A stretch of 32,343 bases of DNA from Dakarella massiliensis (GCF_001182045.1 NZ_CVTY01000003.1:1-32343), one strand, 5' to 3'; shown: positions 11,982 through 20,597, numbered from the stretch's first letter. Numbers and translations: made by a program. Notes: generated by a model not told the origin, from the sequence alone.

Positions 11982-12773
11982 TCAGCCGAGTCCCTCCGCA
12001 CAGGCGATCACGTTCTTCTCGACTTCGTCATCGATCGGAGAGGACATCCGCACGAGATGGAATCCCGCCTCGAGCACCTTTGATTCGCTTCTCGGGTGAA
12101 TCACCACGGCGGCACCCGAAGTGATCCACTCCCAGGCCCCCTCCACCGGATGCACGGCCCGGAGAAGCGACACGATCGCCTCCGAACTTGTGATGTAGGT
12201 CACCGGGGCCGGTCCTTTCATCGCCTCCCGGAGCTCATCCTCCTGCAGCACTGTGAGCTGCAGCGGGAGCCGTTCATAGCACATCAGTTTCTGCACATCG
12301 GCGCCTTCCGAGAGGAGCTCTTCTGAAAGCCACTCGCGTCCGGTCTGCCCGCGGCAGATCAGCACCCGGGAAGGAATGCCCCGCTTCCGGAGCTCCGCCA
12401 TCAGCGCTTCGCTTCCGGAGTGCGCGGCGTCACCCGCCGGATATATGATCGGCACGGACTCCCCCCAGGCCGCGCGGGCAACCCGAGCGGTTCCCTCTCC
12501 CACCGTGGCAAGCGTCACGTGAGACGGCCAGTGATCCACCCAGTGAGCCACCGCGGCCACCGAGGCCGGACTCACCAGCAGCACGAGATCAATATCCGAA
12601 AGGTCGGAAAAACGCTTCACAACGGGCGTCTCGTCCTCCGGCAGCCTGATCGTAAAGGCGGGCCAGGCGAACGTCCTGAAGCCGAGCTTCGAGAACCGGA
12701 GGGCAAGCCTCTGATTCACCGCCCCGGTCCTCGTCAGGATCACAGGGTGCTGCTTCAGTTGAGTCTCCGTCAT
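11982..12773 (-). CDS. hemD: Uroporphyrinogen-III synthase
   Basis: This enzyme cyclises hydroxymethylbilane, with inversion of ring D, to uroporphyrinogen III, the branch point for haem and sirohaem. It has 263 residues, normal for HemD, a family with little sequence conservation. Recognisable pieces are the N-terminal PVILTRTG, the DLVLLVSPASV segment, the ATVGEGTA turn, GSEALMAEL, and TYITSSEAIVSLL near the C-terminus. It overlaps hemC by four bases (ATGA), which supports the identification. The hemX and hemY genes that often follow in proteobacteria are absent; nadE comes next. Confidence 0.9.
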   Translation of the reverse strand: MTETQLKQHPVILTRTGAVNQRLALRFSKLGFRTFAWPAFTIRLPEDETPVVKRFSDLSDIDLVLLVSPASVAAVAHWVDHWPSHVTLATVGEGTARVARAAWGESVPIIYPAGDAAHSGSEALMAELRKRGIPSRVLICRGQTGREWLSEELLSEGADVQKLMCYERLPLQLTVLQEDELREAMKGPAPVTYITSSEAIVSLLRAVHPVEGAWEWITSGAAVVIHPRSESKVLEAGFHLVRMSSPIDDEVEKNVIACAEGLG

Positions 12774-13705
12774 GAACCGAGCACCTCCTTCAGAATCCGT
12801 TCAGCGCCCTTCGCGCGGAGGGCTTCAAGCACTTCAGCCGCCACATCGAGCGGCGACTCCATCGGACCGCGGGCTTCGGCAAACACCGCTTCGCCCGTGT
12901 GATGATTGCCGACCATGGCGCGGAGCCAGATCCGGCCGTCGGACTCGGGGACAGCGTAGGCCGCGAGCGGCACCTGGCAGGAGCCGCCGAGAGACCGCGA
13001 CACTTCACGCTCCGCCGCGGTGCAGGCCCGGACTTCGGGCGAATTGATAAAGGAAACGAGAGAGAGCGTCTTTTCGTCTCCCTCACGCACCTCGATGCCA
13101 AGCGCTCCCTGCCCGGGGGACGGCAGGCTCACCGAAGCATCGATCACAGTGCGGATCCGGTCACCGAACCCCAGCCGCTTGAGACCGGCGGACGCCATGA
13201 TGAGCGCGTCAAACTGGCCTTCATCAAGCTTACGAAGACGCGTTCCGACGTTACCCCGGACCGGCTTCACAACCAGCTTCGGGTAGTGGCTTCGGATCAT
13301 GAGTTCCCGTCTCAGCGAAGCGGTGCCGACAACCGCGCCGTCCGGCATTTCATCGAGACCCGCGTACTTCGGGCTCACGAAGGCGTCGCGGGGATCCTCA
13401 CGCTCGGAGACCGCGCCGAGCACGAAGCCCTCGGAAAGCTCCATCGGCACATCCTTCAGCGAGTGGACCGCGATGTCAGCCTTTCCCTTCCGCATCGTTT
13501 CCTCGAGCTCGACCACGAAAAGCCCTTTCCCGCCGATCTTCGAGAGAGTCTTATCGAGGATCTGGTCACCCTTCGTCGTCATGCCGAGAAGTTCGACCGT
13601 CATGCCTTCATAACGGTTTTCAAGAAGAGCCTTCACATGCTCCGCCTGCCAGAGCGCAAGCGGGCTTTCGCGTGTCGCGATCACGCAGCGAGAATTATCC
13701 GACAT
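12770..13705 (-). CDS. hemC: Porphobilinogen deaminase (hydroxymethylbilane synthase)
   Basis: The enzyme joins four porphobilinogen units into hydroxymethylbilane in the cytoplasm. It has 311 residues. Conserved features are ATRESPLALWQ at the N-terminus, HSLKDVP with the catalytic Asp (D85), GTASLRR (127-133), and the dipyrromethane-cofactor cysteine C243 in GGSCQVPLAAY. The ATG is preceded by AGGA at a good distance. The gene is divergent from argH and translationally coupled to hemD. Ample haem synthesis fits the tetrahaem and P460-like cytochromes encoded further right. Confidence 0.96.
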   Translation of the reverse strand: MSDNSRCVIATRESPLALWQAEHVKALLENRYEGMTVELLGMTTKGDQILDKTLSKIGGKGLFVVELEETMRKGKADIAVHSLKDVPMELSEGFVLGAVSEREDPRDAFVSPKYAGLDEMPDGAVVGTASLRRELMIRSHYPKLVVKPVRGNVGTRLRKLDEGQFDALIMASAGLKRLGFGDRIRTVIDASVSLPSPGQGALGIEVREGDEKTLSLVSFINSPEVRACTAAEREVSRSLGGSCQVPLAAYAVPESDGRIWLRAMVGNHHTGEAVFAEARGPMESPLDVAAEVLEALRAKGAERILKEVLGS

Positions 13706-13909
13706 CAGTGTCCTGCCTTTGTATGTAATCAGAGACCGGACCGTGCGCTCTGCCGCACCGTACCCGGTCAGGTGCTCCGATTGTATCAGCGGGACAGAAG
13801 CTGATCCTTAAATGACGCGATGCGGTGCCGAAAAAAGGAGCATTCAGGCGCGCTCTGCCCGGCAATCGAAGTAAAATTACGTTTTTCCTCCAAATTAATG
13901 ACGTTGGTC

Positions 13910-15361
13910 ATGGCAAATACGAACGACTCTTCTGATCCGCTGCACGCGAAAAACAAGGCCTGGTCGGGCCGCTTCTCCGAACCTGTCGCAGACTTCGTGC
14001 TGCGATATACCGCTTCGGTGAATTTCGATAAACGGATGGCGAAAGCCGATATCAATGGTTCTCTCGCCCACGCTGCCATGCTGGAAAAGGCCGGTGTGAT
14101 TTCCGAACAGGATCTCGCCGATATCCGCCGCGGCATGAAGCAGATCAGTGAGGAAATTGCCGGAGGCAAGTTCGAGTGGCAGCTCGCCCTCGAAGACGTG
14201 CATCTCAATATCGAAGCCCGTCTGACGTCCCTGATCGGCGACGCCGGCAAGCGTCTCCACACCGGACGCTCCCGTAACGACCAGGTCGCGACTGACCTCC
14301 GTCTCTACCTCCGGGACGAAATCGACGGCATCGTCGCGCAGCTGAATGAACTGCAGAAGGTGCTCGTGCGCGTGGCGGAGAAGGAGTCCGACACGGTGAT
14401 GCCGGGCTTCACCCACATGCAGGTCGCGCAGCCGGTCACCTTCGGTCACCACATGCTCGCCTACGTCGAAATGTTCGAGCGCGACCACGAACGCATGCTT
14501 GACCTTCGGCACCGCGTGAACCGTTCGCCGCTTGGCGCCGCCGCTCTCGCCGGCACCACCTATCCGATCGACCGTGAGTACACGGCTGAGCTTCTCGGGT
14601 TCGAAGGCGTCATGCAGAATTCGCTTGACGCGGTTTCTGACCGCGACTACGGCGTGGAATTCCTCGCCGCGGCCAGCCTCATCATGATTCACATCTCGAG
14701 GCTCTCCGAAGAGCTCGTCTACTGGATGAGCCAGCGTTTCAACTTCATTCACCTGCCGGACCGCTTCACGACGGGCTCTTCGATCATGCCGCAGAAGAAG
14801 AACCCGGACGTTCCCGAAACGTCCCGCGGCAAGGCTGCCCGTGTGATCGGCGAACTCTGCGCGTTCTGCGTGCTGCTGAAGGGCCTGCCCCTCGCCTACA
14901 ACAAGGACCTGCAGGAGGACAAGGAACCGATTTTCGACGCGATCGACACGGTGCGCGACACGCTCCACGCCTTCATCGAGATGATGCCGGGCGTCGAACC
15001 CCAGCGTGATGTGCTCCGCGAAGCCTGCCACGCGGGCTATCCGACGGCGACCGACCTCGCTGACTACCTCGTCCGCAAGGGCGTGCCGTTCCGCTCCGCC
15101 CACGACATCGTGGGGCAGATCGTCCGCGCCGCGGTTGAAATGAAGTGCGGCCTCCACGAGATGCCGCTTGAGAAGCTGCAGTCCTTCAGCGACAAGATCG
15201 GTGAGGACGTTTATGACAGCCTCACGCTTGAAGGCGCTCTCAAGGCCCGCAACCACACGGGCGGCACGGCGCCTGCGCAGGTGCTCCGTCAGGTCGGTCT
15301 CTGGAAGGACCTCTTCGCCCGCCGCGAAAAAGATCCTTCGGCCGGTGAATATTCAAAGTAA
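13910..15361 (+). CDS. argH: Argininosuccinate lyase
   Basis: The enzyme splits argininosuccinate into arginine and fumarate, the last step of arginine synthesis. From the chosen ATG it has 483 residues, slightly longer than usual because of about 15 extra N-terminal residues before AWSGRFSEP. Signatures: TGRSRNDQ (118-125), GFTHMQ (166-171) and the fumarate-lyase signature [12 protein letters not shown] (289-300). Starts at 13898 or 13820 are open but add sequence unlike the family, and no strong ribosome site marks any of them. A long open frame on the opposite strand is a codon-usage shadow. Confidence 0.95.
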   Translation: MANTNDSSDPLHAKNKAWSGRFSEPVADFVLRYTASVNFDKRMAKADINGSLAHAAMLEKAGVISEQDLADIRRGMKQISEEIAGGKFEWQLALEDVHLNIEARLTSLIGDAGKRLHTGRSRNDQVATDLRLYLRDEIDGIVAQLNELQKVLVRVAEKESDTVMPGFTHMQVAQPVTFGHHMLAYVEMFERDHERMLDLRHRVNRSPLGAAALAGTTYPIDREYTAELLGFEGVMQNSLDAVSDRDYGVEFLAAASLIMIHISRLSEELVYWMSQRFNFIHLPDRFTTGSSIMPQKKNPDVPETSRGKAARVIGELCAFCVLLKGLPLAYNKDLQEDKEPIFDAIDTVRDTLHAFIEMMPGVEPQRDVLREACHAGYPTATDLADYLVRKGVPFRSAHDIVGQIVRAAVEMKCGLHEMPLEKLQSFSDKIGEDVYDSLTLEGALKARNHTGGTAPAQVLRQVGLWKDLFARREKDPSAGEYSK

Positions 15362-15404
15362 ACTGTTGTTCCGGGGAAACTTCGGGCGGACCTCCGCCTG
15401 ATGA

Positions 15405-15452
15405 ACACACCGCCTTCCGGAGTCTTTCCCAAGGCGGTGTTTCTGTTTCTTC
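15405..15452 (+). terminator. Rho-independent terminator after argH
   Basis: ACACCGCCTT (15407-15416) pairs perfectly with AAGGCGGTGT (15431-15440), followed by the T-rich run TTCTGTTTCTT. It separates argH from darP. Confidence 0.85.
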
Positions 15453-15481
15453 AATTCAAGATTTTTTAAGAGGCGCAATAC

Positions 15482-16078
15482 ATGCAGATCATGGTCAGAG
15501 ATGCCTACGCTTTCGGTGACGACGGCGAGGAAGAGTACGACGGCCCCAGCAAGTCTGAAGTAAAGCGCCAGCTGCTTGCCCTTCAGGATCTCGGCAAACA
15601 GCTGACCGCTATGCCGCAGGAAACCCTTTCAAATCTCTCTCTCCCGGACGACGTGCTGAGGGAAGTGCAGGAGTTCCAGCGCATCAAGACCTTCAAGGCG
15701 AAGCAGCGTCAGATTCAGCATATCGGGAAACTGCTCCGGCAGGCCGACGCGGACGCGATCCGGAAGGCTATCGCTGACGTCAAGGGACAGAGCGCCGGCA
15801 TGGTGGCGCTGCAGCATCGCTGCGAGAAACTGCGCGACGAACTGATCGCGTCAGACGAGCCACTGACGGCCTTTGTTTCCTCACACCCTGATGTGGACCT
15901 TCAGAGCCTGCGTCAGACGATCCGCATGGCGCGGCGCGAAGCCGCGAAGGAAGATCCCGCGAAACGGAACCCGAAGTTCCAGCGCGAACTCTTCCGCGTG
16001 CTGCGTGAGGCGCTGCTTCCGGAATTCCAGAGCAGCCCGGAAAAAACCGGTGACACCGCCGGGGAGGATGAGGCATGA
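15482..16078 (+). CDS. darP: Ribosome biogenesis factor DarP (YjgA, DUF615)
   Basis: The product has 198 residues, all-helical and charged, matching the DUF615/YjgA family that assists late 50S subunit assembly. Typical features are the acidic N-terminus followed by PSKSEVKRQLLALQDLG, then LPDDVLREVQEFQRIKTFKAKQRQIQHIGKLLR, and a C-terminal FQRELFRVLREAL. AGAGG lies eight bases before the ATG; an alternative ATG is three codons in. The stop overlaps the mogA-fusion start as ATGA, a yjgA-mogA arrangement common in Burkholderiales. Confidence 0.92.
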   Translation: MQIMVRDAYAFGDDGEEEYDGPSKSEVKRQLLALQDLGKQLTAMPQETLSNLSLPDDVLREVQEFQRIKTFKAKQRQIQHIGKLLRQADADAIRKAIADVKGQSAGMVALQHRCEKLRDELIASDEPLTAFVSSHPDVDLQSLRQTIRMARREAAKEDPAKRNPKFQRELFRVLREALLPEFQSSPEKTGDTAGEDEA

Positions 16079-17538
16079 GTGACAGGGATGAAGAAGGCAT
16101 TCTGATCGGTCTCGTTTCGGTTTCTGACCGGGCGAGCAGCGGCGTTTATGAGGACAAGGGCATTCCGGCTCTGCGCGAATGGTGCACTGCCGCGATCGAG
16201 ACTCCGGTCCGCTTCGCGGAGCGCCTGATTCCGGATGACCGCTACACGATCGAAAAGACGCTGACCGAACTGGTTGACGATGAAAAATGCGACCTCGTTC
16301 TCACGACCGGCGGCACGGGCCCCTCGCGCCGCGACGTGACGCCTGAAGCCACGCTCGCCGTGGCGACCCGCGAGCTCCCCGGATTCGGCGAGCAGATGCG
16401 GGCGATCTCGCTTAAATTCGTCCCGACCGCGATCCTGTCGCGCCAGGTCGGCGCGCTTCGTGAAATACCGGATCACGCTGCCCTCATCATCAATCTGCCC
16501 GGCCAGCCGAAGGCTATCGCGGAGACCCTCGGAGGCCTTCGGGATGAAGACGGGAAGGTGATTGTTCCCGGCATTTTTGCCGCGGTTCCCTACTGCATCG
16601 ATCTGATCGGCGGTCCGTGGGTGGACACGCGTCCTGAGGTCTGCAAGGCTTTCCGTCCGAAATCCGCTCTGAAGGCGCGAGAGGAGGCTCTGAAGGCCGC
16701 GGCCGAAAAGGCTGCCGCTGACGCACCGGAAAAAACAGAAGCGCCCCAGGCTCCGGAAAAGGAGCCTGAAGCAGAATCCCGCCAGACGGCCGCCTTTGTG
16801 GATCCGGCGCCCGTTCGGATTCCCGGAAACCGGAACGCTGTTCCGGAACCTCCGGCGTCTGACCTTGAAACCGTTGTGATTGAGCCCGCCGATACCCGTC
16901 TTCCCCCTCCCTGCACCGTCGTGTGGCTGGGTGGCATGGGGGTCGACATTCATGACTTCTCGGATCTGCCTTCCGAAATCGAGCAGCTTGGCGGCCCTGC
17001 CGCCCGGTACGTGATGGTGAACGCGCCGGAGATGCAGCTCTCCATGGATCCCTCGAACCCTCTCCGTGCCTGGTACGACCTGCCAGGTCGGAATCTGATT
17101 GATTACGAGGATGAGGAAGGCGTCCGGATAAGCGCCCGCCGCATCAGCCGCCTGATCGACTCGATCGCGGCCCGCGGCATGCCGCGGCAGAGAATTTTCC
17201 TCGCGGGCTTCTCGCAGGGCGGCTCGATGGCGCTCTTCACCGGGCTCCGCGAAGAGCTCTCGATAGCCGGAATCATTTCGCTCTCCGGATGCCTGCCGCT
17301 CGCGGGCCGTATCGCTGATGAAATCCGCCCGGGCGGTCTCGCCACGCCGGTCTTTATGGGGAACGGTGACTTCGATGAAATCGTGCCGATTCCGGTCGCG
17401 CAGCAGTCGCTTCAGGCGATCAGCCGCGCTGGCGCCGCGGTCTCCTGGCGCGACTATCCGACCGAGCACACGCTGAGCGGCGAAGCGCTCCGCGACACCG
17501 CGCTCTTCATGCGCCGTGTCCTTGGGGGAAAGCGCTGA
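16075..17538 (+). CDS. mogA: MogA-type molybdopterin adenylyltransferase fused to an alpha/beta-hydrolase
   Basis: One uninterrupted 487-residue frame encodes two enzymes. Residues 1-195 are MogA/MoaB-like: GLVSVSDRASSG, TTGGTGPSRRDVTPE (77-91), INLPGQPKA, and a C-terminal VPYCIDLIGG. This part adenylylates molybdopterin before MoeA acts. Residues 197-275 are a charged Ala/Glu/Pro-rich linker. Residues 280-487 resemble the phospholipase/carboxylesterase (Abhydrolase_2) family: RAWYDLPG, the nucleophile elbow GFSQGG with S380, a likely catalytic D434 in FDEIVP, and H465 in YPTEHTLS. The usual HG oxyanion motif reads LGGMG (G instead of H). The MogA half is normal and probably works. The esterase half has a complete triad but an unknown substrate. 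The gene is coupled to darP and ends at a terminator. Confidence 0.88.
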   Translation: MSDRDEEGILIGLVSVSDRASSGVYEDKGIPALREWCTAAIETPVRFAERLIPDDRYTIEKTLTELVDDEKCDLVLTTGGTGPSRRDVTPEATLAVATRELPGFGEQMRAISLKFVPTAILSRQVGALREIPDHAALIINLPGQPKAIAETLGGLRDEDGKVIVPGIFAAVPYCIDLIGGPWVDTRPEVCKAFRPKSALKAREEALKAAAEKAAADAPEKTEAPQAPEKEPEAESRQTAAFVDPAPVRIPGNRNAVPEPPASDLETVVIEPADTRLPPPCTVVWLGGMGVDIHDFSDLPSEIEQLGGPAARYVMVNAPEMQLSMDPSNPLRAWYDLPGRNLIDYEDEEGVRISARRISRLIDSIAARGMPRQRIFLAGFSQGGSMALFTGLREELSIAGIISLSGCLPLAGRIADEIRPGGLATPVFMGNGDFDEIVPIPVAQQSLQAISRAGAAVSWRDYPTEHTLSGEALRDTALFMRRVLGGKR

Positions 17539-17572
17539 TCAGGAACCCCGGTTCTGACGCCGCGTAAAAGCG

Positions 17573-17610
17573 AAAAACCTCTGTTCTATCAAAGGAACAG
17601 AGGTTTTTTT
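17573..17610 (+). terminator. Rho-independent terminator after the mogA fusion
   Basis: AAAAACCTCTGTTC (17573-17586) pairs with GAACAGAGGTTTTT (17595-17608) across an eight-base loop, ending in a run of seven T. Confidence 0.92.
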
Positions 17611-17648
17611 ATGGTCTCGATCATGTTCATCGCTCCGCACACCTCCTA

Positions 17649-17705
17649 TTGACTAGTTCGTTCGAATTACATAGAATCCGTTTTCAGTTGGGAGACGAAT
17701 TCGAA
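17649..17705 (+). promoter_or_regulatory. Promoter and operator-like inverted repeat of the cytochrome/flavoprotein pair
   Basis: A -35 box TTGACT (17649-17654) and a -10 box TAGAAT (17672-17677) are exactly 17 bases apart. TTCGAATT (17661-17668) lies in the spacer, and its reverse complement AATTCGAA lies at 17698-17705, downstream of the likely transcription start. The two half-sites could bind a dimeric or looping regulator that blocks or senses at this promoter. No regulator gene is adjacent, so the binding protein is unknown. Confidence 0.6.
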
Positions 17706-17742
17706 TAAAAATAAGAAAAAACCGAGCATTTAGGAGAGTTGC

Positions 17743-18090
17743 ATGAAGTTCCGTACTTTTGCAACCGCACTTCTGGCCGGAGTTTTTCTCGCATCACCCG
17801 TTCTCGCGGCCGATCAGCACTTTCTCGCTGACCGCCATGTAGCGAAGGGGGTGAAATGCGAGTCCTGTCACAATCCTGGAGCGCCCAGCTCCAAAAACGT
17901 CACGCCGCAGAACTGCCTCAAGTGTCATGGCGGAAGCTATGAAAAGCTTGCCGAGCAGACAGCCGGCGGCGATATCAATTACCACAACACGCACCTTGGC
18001 CCCATTGCCTGCACCGAGTGCCATCAGGGACATAAGCCCCCGAAGCTCGTCTGCGACCAGTGCCATGAGTTTTCCGTGAAAGTTCCGTAA
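17743..18090 (+). CDS. Periplasmic tetrahaem cytochrome c
   Basis: The product has 115 residues: a Sec signal peptide (cleavage near residue 23, after VLAA) and four CxxCH haem sites at 39-43, 58-62, 90-94 and 104-108 (CESCH, CLKCH, CTECH, CDQCH). Spacing and size match the small tetrahaem cytochrome domain that is the N-terminal part of flavocytochrome c fumarate reductases. Here it is a separate gene 36 bases before the FAD protein, so the two probably form a split flavocytochrome: this subunit would take electrons from a membrane quinol dehydrogenase and pass them to the flavin. The ribosome site TAGGAGAG is well placed. Confidence 0.93.
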   Translation: MKFRTFATALLAGVFLASPVLAADQHFLADRHVAKGVKCESCHNPGAPSSKNVTPQNCLKCHGGSYEKLAEQTAGGDINYHNTHLGPIACTECHQGHKPPKLVCDQCHEFSVKVP

Positions 18091-18126
18091 TCGTTTTTTG
18101 CTGACTCCCACTCCAGGAGAAAAATT

Positions 18127-19707
18127 ATGAATTTCAACCGCAGAAATCTGCTTAAGGGCGGTGCTGCCGCCGTCGCGTCCCTTCCGTTTGCCAGCGCTAT
18201 CGCGAAACCCTATTCCAAGGACATCCACTGGGATAAGGAAACCGATGTTCTCATGGTCGGCTACGGCGGAGCCGGCGCCTGTGCCGCTATCACAGCGCAT
18301 GACGCGGGCGCGAAGGTGCTGATCGTCGAAAAGATGAAGGAGGGCGGCGGCAACACCGCGGTTTCCTCCGGCGGCTTCATGATCCCGAAGAACGAAGCTG
18401 ACGCTCTCACCTATCTCAACGCGACGTATGACTTCGCGGATTCGGAAAAGGATCCTGAACTTCTCAAGGTCTTCTGCAAGGAGATCATGGGCGTGAAGAG
18501 CTTTATGGAAGGGCTTAAGCCTGGCACCAAGCTCTGGGTTTACGGCCACGCCGGTTTCCAGAATCTGAAGGGCTGGGAAGCGATCGACAAGTGGCGCGTC
18601 CGCGGCAAGAAGCGCGGCGGCGACTGCCTCTTTGAACTCTACCGCTACGCCGTCGAAGAAAACCGCCACATTCCGATCATGCTGAACACCGCCGTGAAAC
18701 AGCTGATCAAGAACGGCGACGAAGTGGTCGGCGTTGTCGCGGTGGCTGACGGCAAGGAAATCAACATCAAGGCGAAGCGCGCCGTGATCCTGGCCTGCGG
18801 CGGCTATGAGTTTGATCAGGAGTCCCTCACCACTTTCGCCCAGGGCCACAAGTTCCACGCTCTCGGCAACCCGGGCAACACCGGTGACGGCGTCCGCCTC
18901 GCGCAGTCTGCCGGCGCCCGCCTCTGGCACATGACCGCCTACTCCTGCCCGCTCGGCTGCGAGCTCCCGGGCTGCAAGGCTGCCATGCAGATTCAGATGA
19001 TGTCGCCTTCCTTCATCTGGGTGGATCAGGACGGCAAGCGCTTCTGCGACGAGTTCTCGGCTGACGGCCACACCCGCGCCTACATGGTGAACCGTTTTGA
19101 CCCGATCACCCATCGTTACCCCTATATCCCCTGCTACGTGGTGTTTGACGATGTCGCGTTCAAGCGCGGCCCGATCGGCAGCATCACGTCCGGCTACTCC
19201 GTGAACCGTGAAGGCTACAAGTGGTCCTTCGACAATTCGAAGGAAGTCGCGAGCGGCGTGATCAAGAAGGCTGATTCCCTTAAGGAACTCGCCAAGATCA
19301 TCGGCGTTCCGGCTGAGAACCTCGAAGCCTCGGTGAAGAAGTGGAATGAAGACGTGAAGGCCGGAAAGGACACGCAGTTTGCCCGTCCGATCAACAATCC
19401 GCATAAGAGCGTTGTTCATATCGAGCGCAAGTCGGGGAGCATTGTTTCCGCACCGCTCGCTGAGAATGGCCCGTACTACGCGATCGTCCTCTACCCGACC
19501 ATGCTGAACACCCAGGGCGGTCCGAAGAAGGACGTGAACGGACACGTGATGACCCCGGAGAATAAGCCGGTGCCGCGTCTCTACGCTGCCGGTGAACTCG
19601 GTTCCATGTGGGGCAACATCTATCAGGGCGCGACCAACAACGCTGAGTGCATCGTCTTTGGACGTCTGGCAGGGCGCGCCGCTGCGGCGGAAAAGAGCTG
19701 GAGCTGA
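18127..19707 (+). CDS. Tat-exported FAD-dependent reductase (flavocytochrome c flavoprotein type)
   Basis: The product has 526 residues. The N-terminus NRRNLLKGG followed by a hydrophobic stretch is a twin-arginine signal. A Rossmann FAD motif GYGGAG lies at 45-50, with VEKMKEGGGNT and SSGG after it, then the FAD_binding_2 fold with LYAAGELGS near the C-terminus. It belongs to the fumarate-reductase/urocanate-reductase superfamily. Eye alignment with Shewanella FccA suggests that the fumarate-binding His (HTMGG region) and Arg (NRLGG region) are replaced (LNTQGG, ATNNAE), and that the Glu/Arg proton path is altered. Fumarate is therefore unlikely, and another unsaturated organic acceptor is more probable. 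Its electron donor should be the tetrahaem protein encoded just upstream. A terminator follows at 19787. Confidence 0.88.
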   Translation: MNFNRRNLLKGGAAAVASLPFASAIAKPYSKDIHWDKETDVLMVGYGGAGACAAITAHDAGAKVLIVEKMKEGGGNTAVSSGGFMIPKNEADALTYLNATYDFADSEKDPELLKVFCKEIMGVKSFMEGLKPGTKLWVYGHAGFQNLKGWEAIDKWRVRGKKRGGDCLFELYRYAVEENRHIPIMLNTAVKQLIKNGDEVVGVVAVADGKEINIKAKRAVILACGGYEFDQESLTTFAQGHKFHALGNPGNTGDGVRLAQSAGARLWHMTAYSCPLGCELPGCKAAMQIQMMSPSFIWVDQDGKRFCDEFSADGHTRAYMVNRFDPITHRYPYIPCYVVFDDVAFKRGPIGSITSGYSVNREGYKWSFDNSKEVASGVIKKADSLKELAKIIGVPAENLEASVKKWNEDVKAGKDTQFARPINNPHKSVVHIERKSGSIVSAPLAENGPYYAIVLYPTMLNTQGGPKKDVNGHVMTPENKPVPRLYAAGELGSMWGNIYQGATNNAECIVFGRLAGRAAAAEKSWS

Positions 19708-19786
19708 CGCTTCGCCCAGAGGCCGGACCGCAAGATGTCTCCATCGGCCCGGTTTCTGACCGCAATATTCAAACGCTGAGTCCAAT

Positions 19787-19835
19787 AAAAACCGGCTGAT
19801 TCCTTTTCATTTCAGGAACCAGCCGGTCTTTTTAT
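19787..19835. terminator. Bidirectional Rho-independent terminator
   Basis: ACCGGCTGATTCC (19791-19803) pairs with GGAACCAGCCGGT (19815-19827) with one mismatch. A-rich sequence precedes it and CTTTTTATT follows, so it can stop the flavoprotein transcript and the convergent binding-protein transcript. Confidence 0.88.
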
Positions 19836-19859
19836 TCACGTCAGAAGAGGTTCAGTGAA

Positions 19860-20597
19860 TCAGTTCCCAAACCACTTTCTGTAGATCTTCGCCGTTTCAC
19901 CGCTCTTCTCCATCTGGAGCAGCGTGCGGTTCAGCTGATCAAGCAGCTTCTTATTGCCCTTGCGGACGGCGAACGCGATTTCTTCCTTCGGGAAGCCGGT
20001 CTGCACTTCCACCATCGAGCGGGTACCGCGCTGCTTCAGGTAGTACTCGATCGCGGGCTTATCGGAAATCACCGCGACGCAGCCGCGGTTCTGCATTTCC
20101 AGAATATCGTCAGCGAGCGAATTGAAGGTCTTCAGTTTCGCACCCGGGATCGTTCTCGCGAGCTCAGCGCCGGCAGATGCGATTTCAACGCAGACAGTCT
20201 TGTTGCGGAGATCCTTTTCGCTCCGGATGGCATGCGCATCGGACTTATTCACGAGCAGGACCTGGGAGGAGTGATAAACCGGACGGGTAAAGTCGATCTT
20301 CTTCTGACGCTCGGGCGTAATCGTGAGACCAGAGGTAATCAGATCAATGTTGCCGGTCATGACGGCAGGAATCAGGCCGTCGAGCCCCATCGGGGCGAAT
20401 TTGATCTCATAGCCCATGTGCTTCGCCGCGGCGCGGATCAGGTCAATATCGTAACCGACCAGCTGCTTCGTACGGCCGTCAACAAATTCGAACGGCTGGA
20501 AGACCGGCTGCGTACCGACATTCAGCACCGGGAGGGCGAGAGCTGAACCCGCGCAGGTCATGGCCGCTGCGGCCGCAATCAGAAATTTCTTCAGCAT
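19860..20597 (-). CDS. Periplasmic amino-acid-type substrate-binding protein, copy 1
   Basis: This 245-residue protein has a Sec signal peptide (cleavage near SALA-LP) and one SBP_bac_3 domain: LNVGTQPVFQPFEFVD, VGYDIDLIRAAAK, the ligand-contact ITPERQKKIDFT and the ISDKPAIEYYL segment. Such proteins bind polar amino acids and feed an ABC permease. No permease or ATPase gene is in this window, so it is an orphan that must share a transporter or act as a sensor. It is close to copy 2 (for example both have AAAKHMGY, EVQTG and AFAVRKGNKKLLD). There is no lipobox, so it is soluble. Confidence 0.9.
   Translation of the reverse strand: MLKKFLIAAAAAMTCAGSALALPVLNVGTQPVFQPFEFVDGRTKQLVGYDIDLIRAAAKHMGYEIKFAPMGLDGLIPAVMTGNIDLITSGLTITPERQKKIDFTRPVYHSSQVLLVNKSDAHAIRSEKDLRNKTVCVEIASAGAELARTIPGAKLKTFNSLADDILEMQNRGCVAVISDKPAIEYYLKQRGTRSMVEVQTGFPKEEIAFAVRKGNKKLLDQLNRTLLQMEKSGETAKIYRKWFGN

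Noticed and set aside
12899..13804. A 301-codon plus-strand frame opposite hemC
   Set aside because: It is a shadow frame; hemC has its cofactor cysteine and catalytic motifs on the minus strand.
13895..15256. A 453-codon antisense frame over argH
   Set aside because: argH carries its full signature on the plus strand; the antisense translation resembles no family.
15913..17469. A 518-codon antisense frame over darP and the mogA fusion
   Set aside because: It is a shadow of two well-identified coding regions, low-complexity and Arg-rich.
17612..17742. A known riboswitch before the cytochrome/flavoprotein pair
   Set aside because: The leader is short, AT-rich and lacks a long stem structure; only a promoter and an inverted repeat are visible.
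17794..19785. A 663-codon open frame on the minus strand opposite the cytochrome/flavoprotein genes
   Set aside because: The plus strand carries clear haem motifs, FAD motifs and signal peptides. The antisense frame has no recognisable domain and is a by-product of GC-rich codon use.
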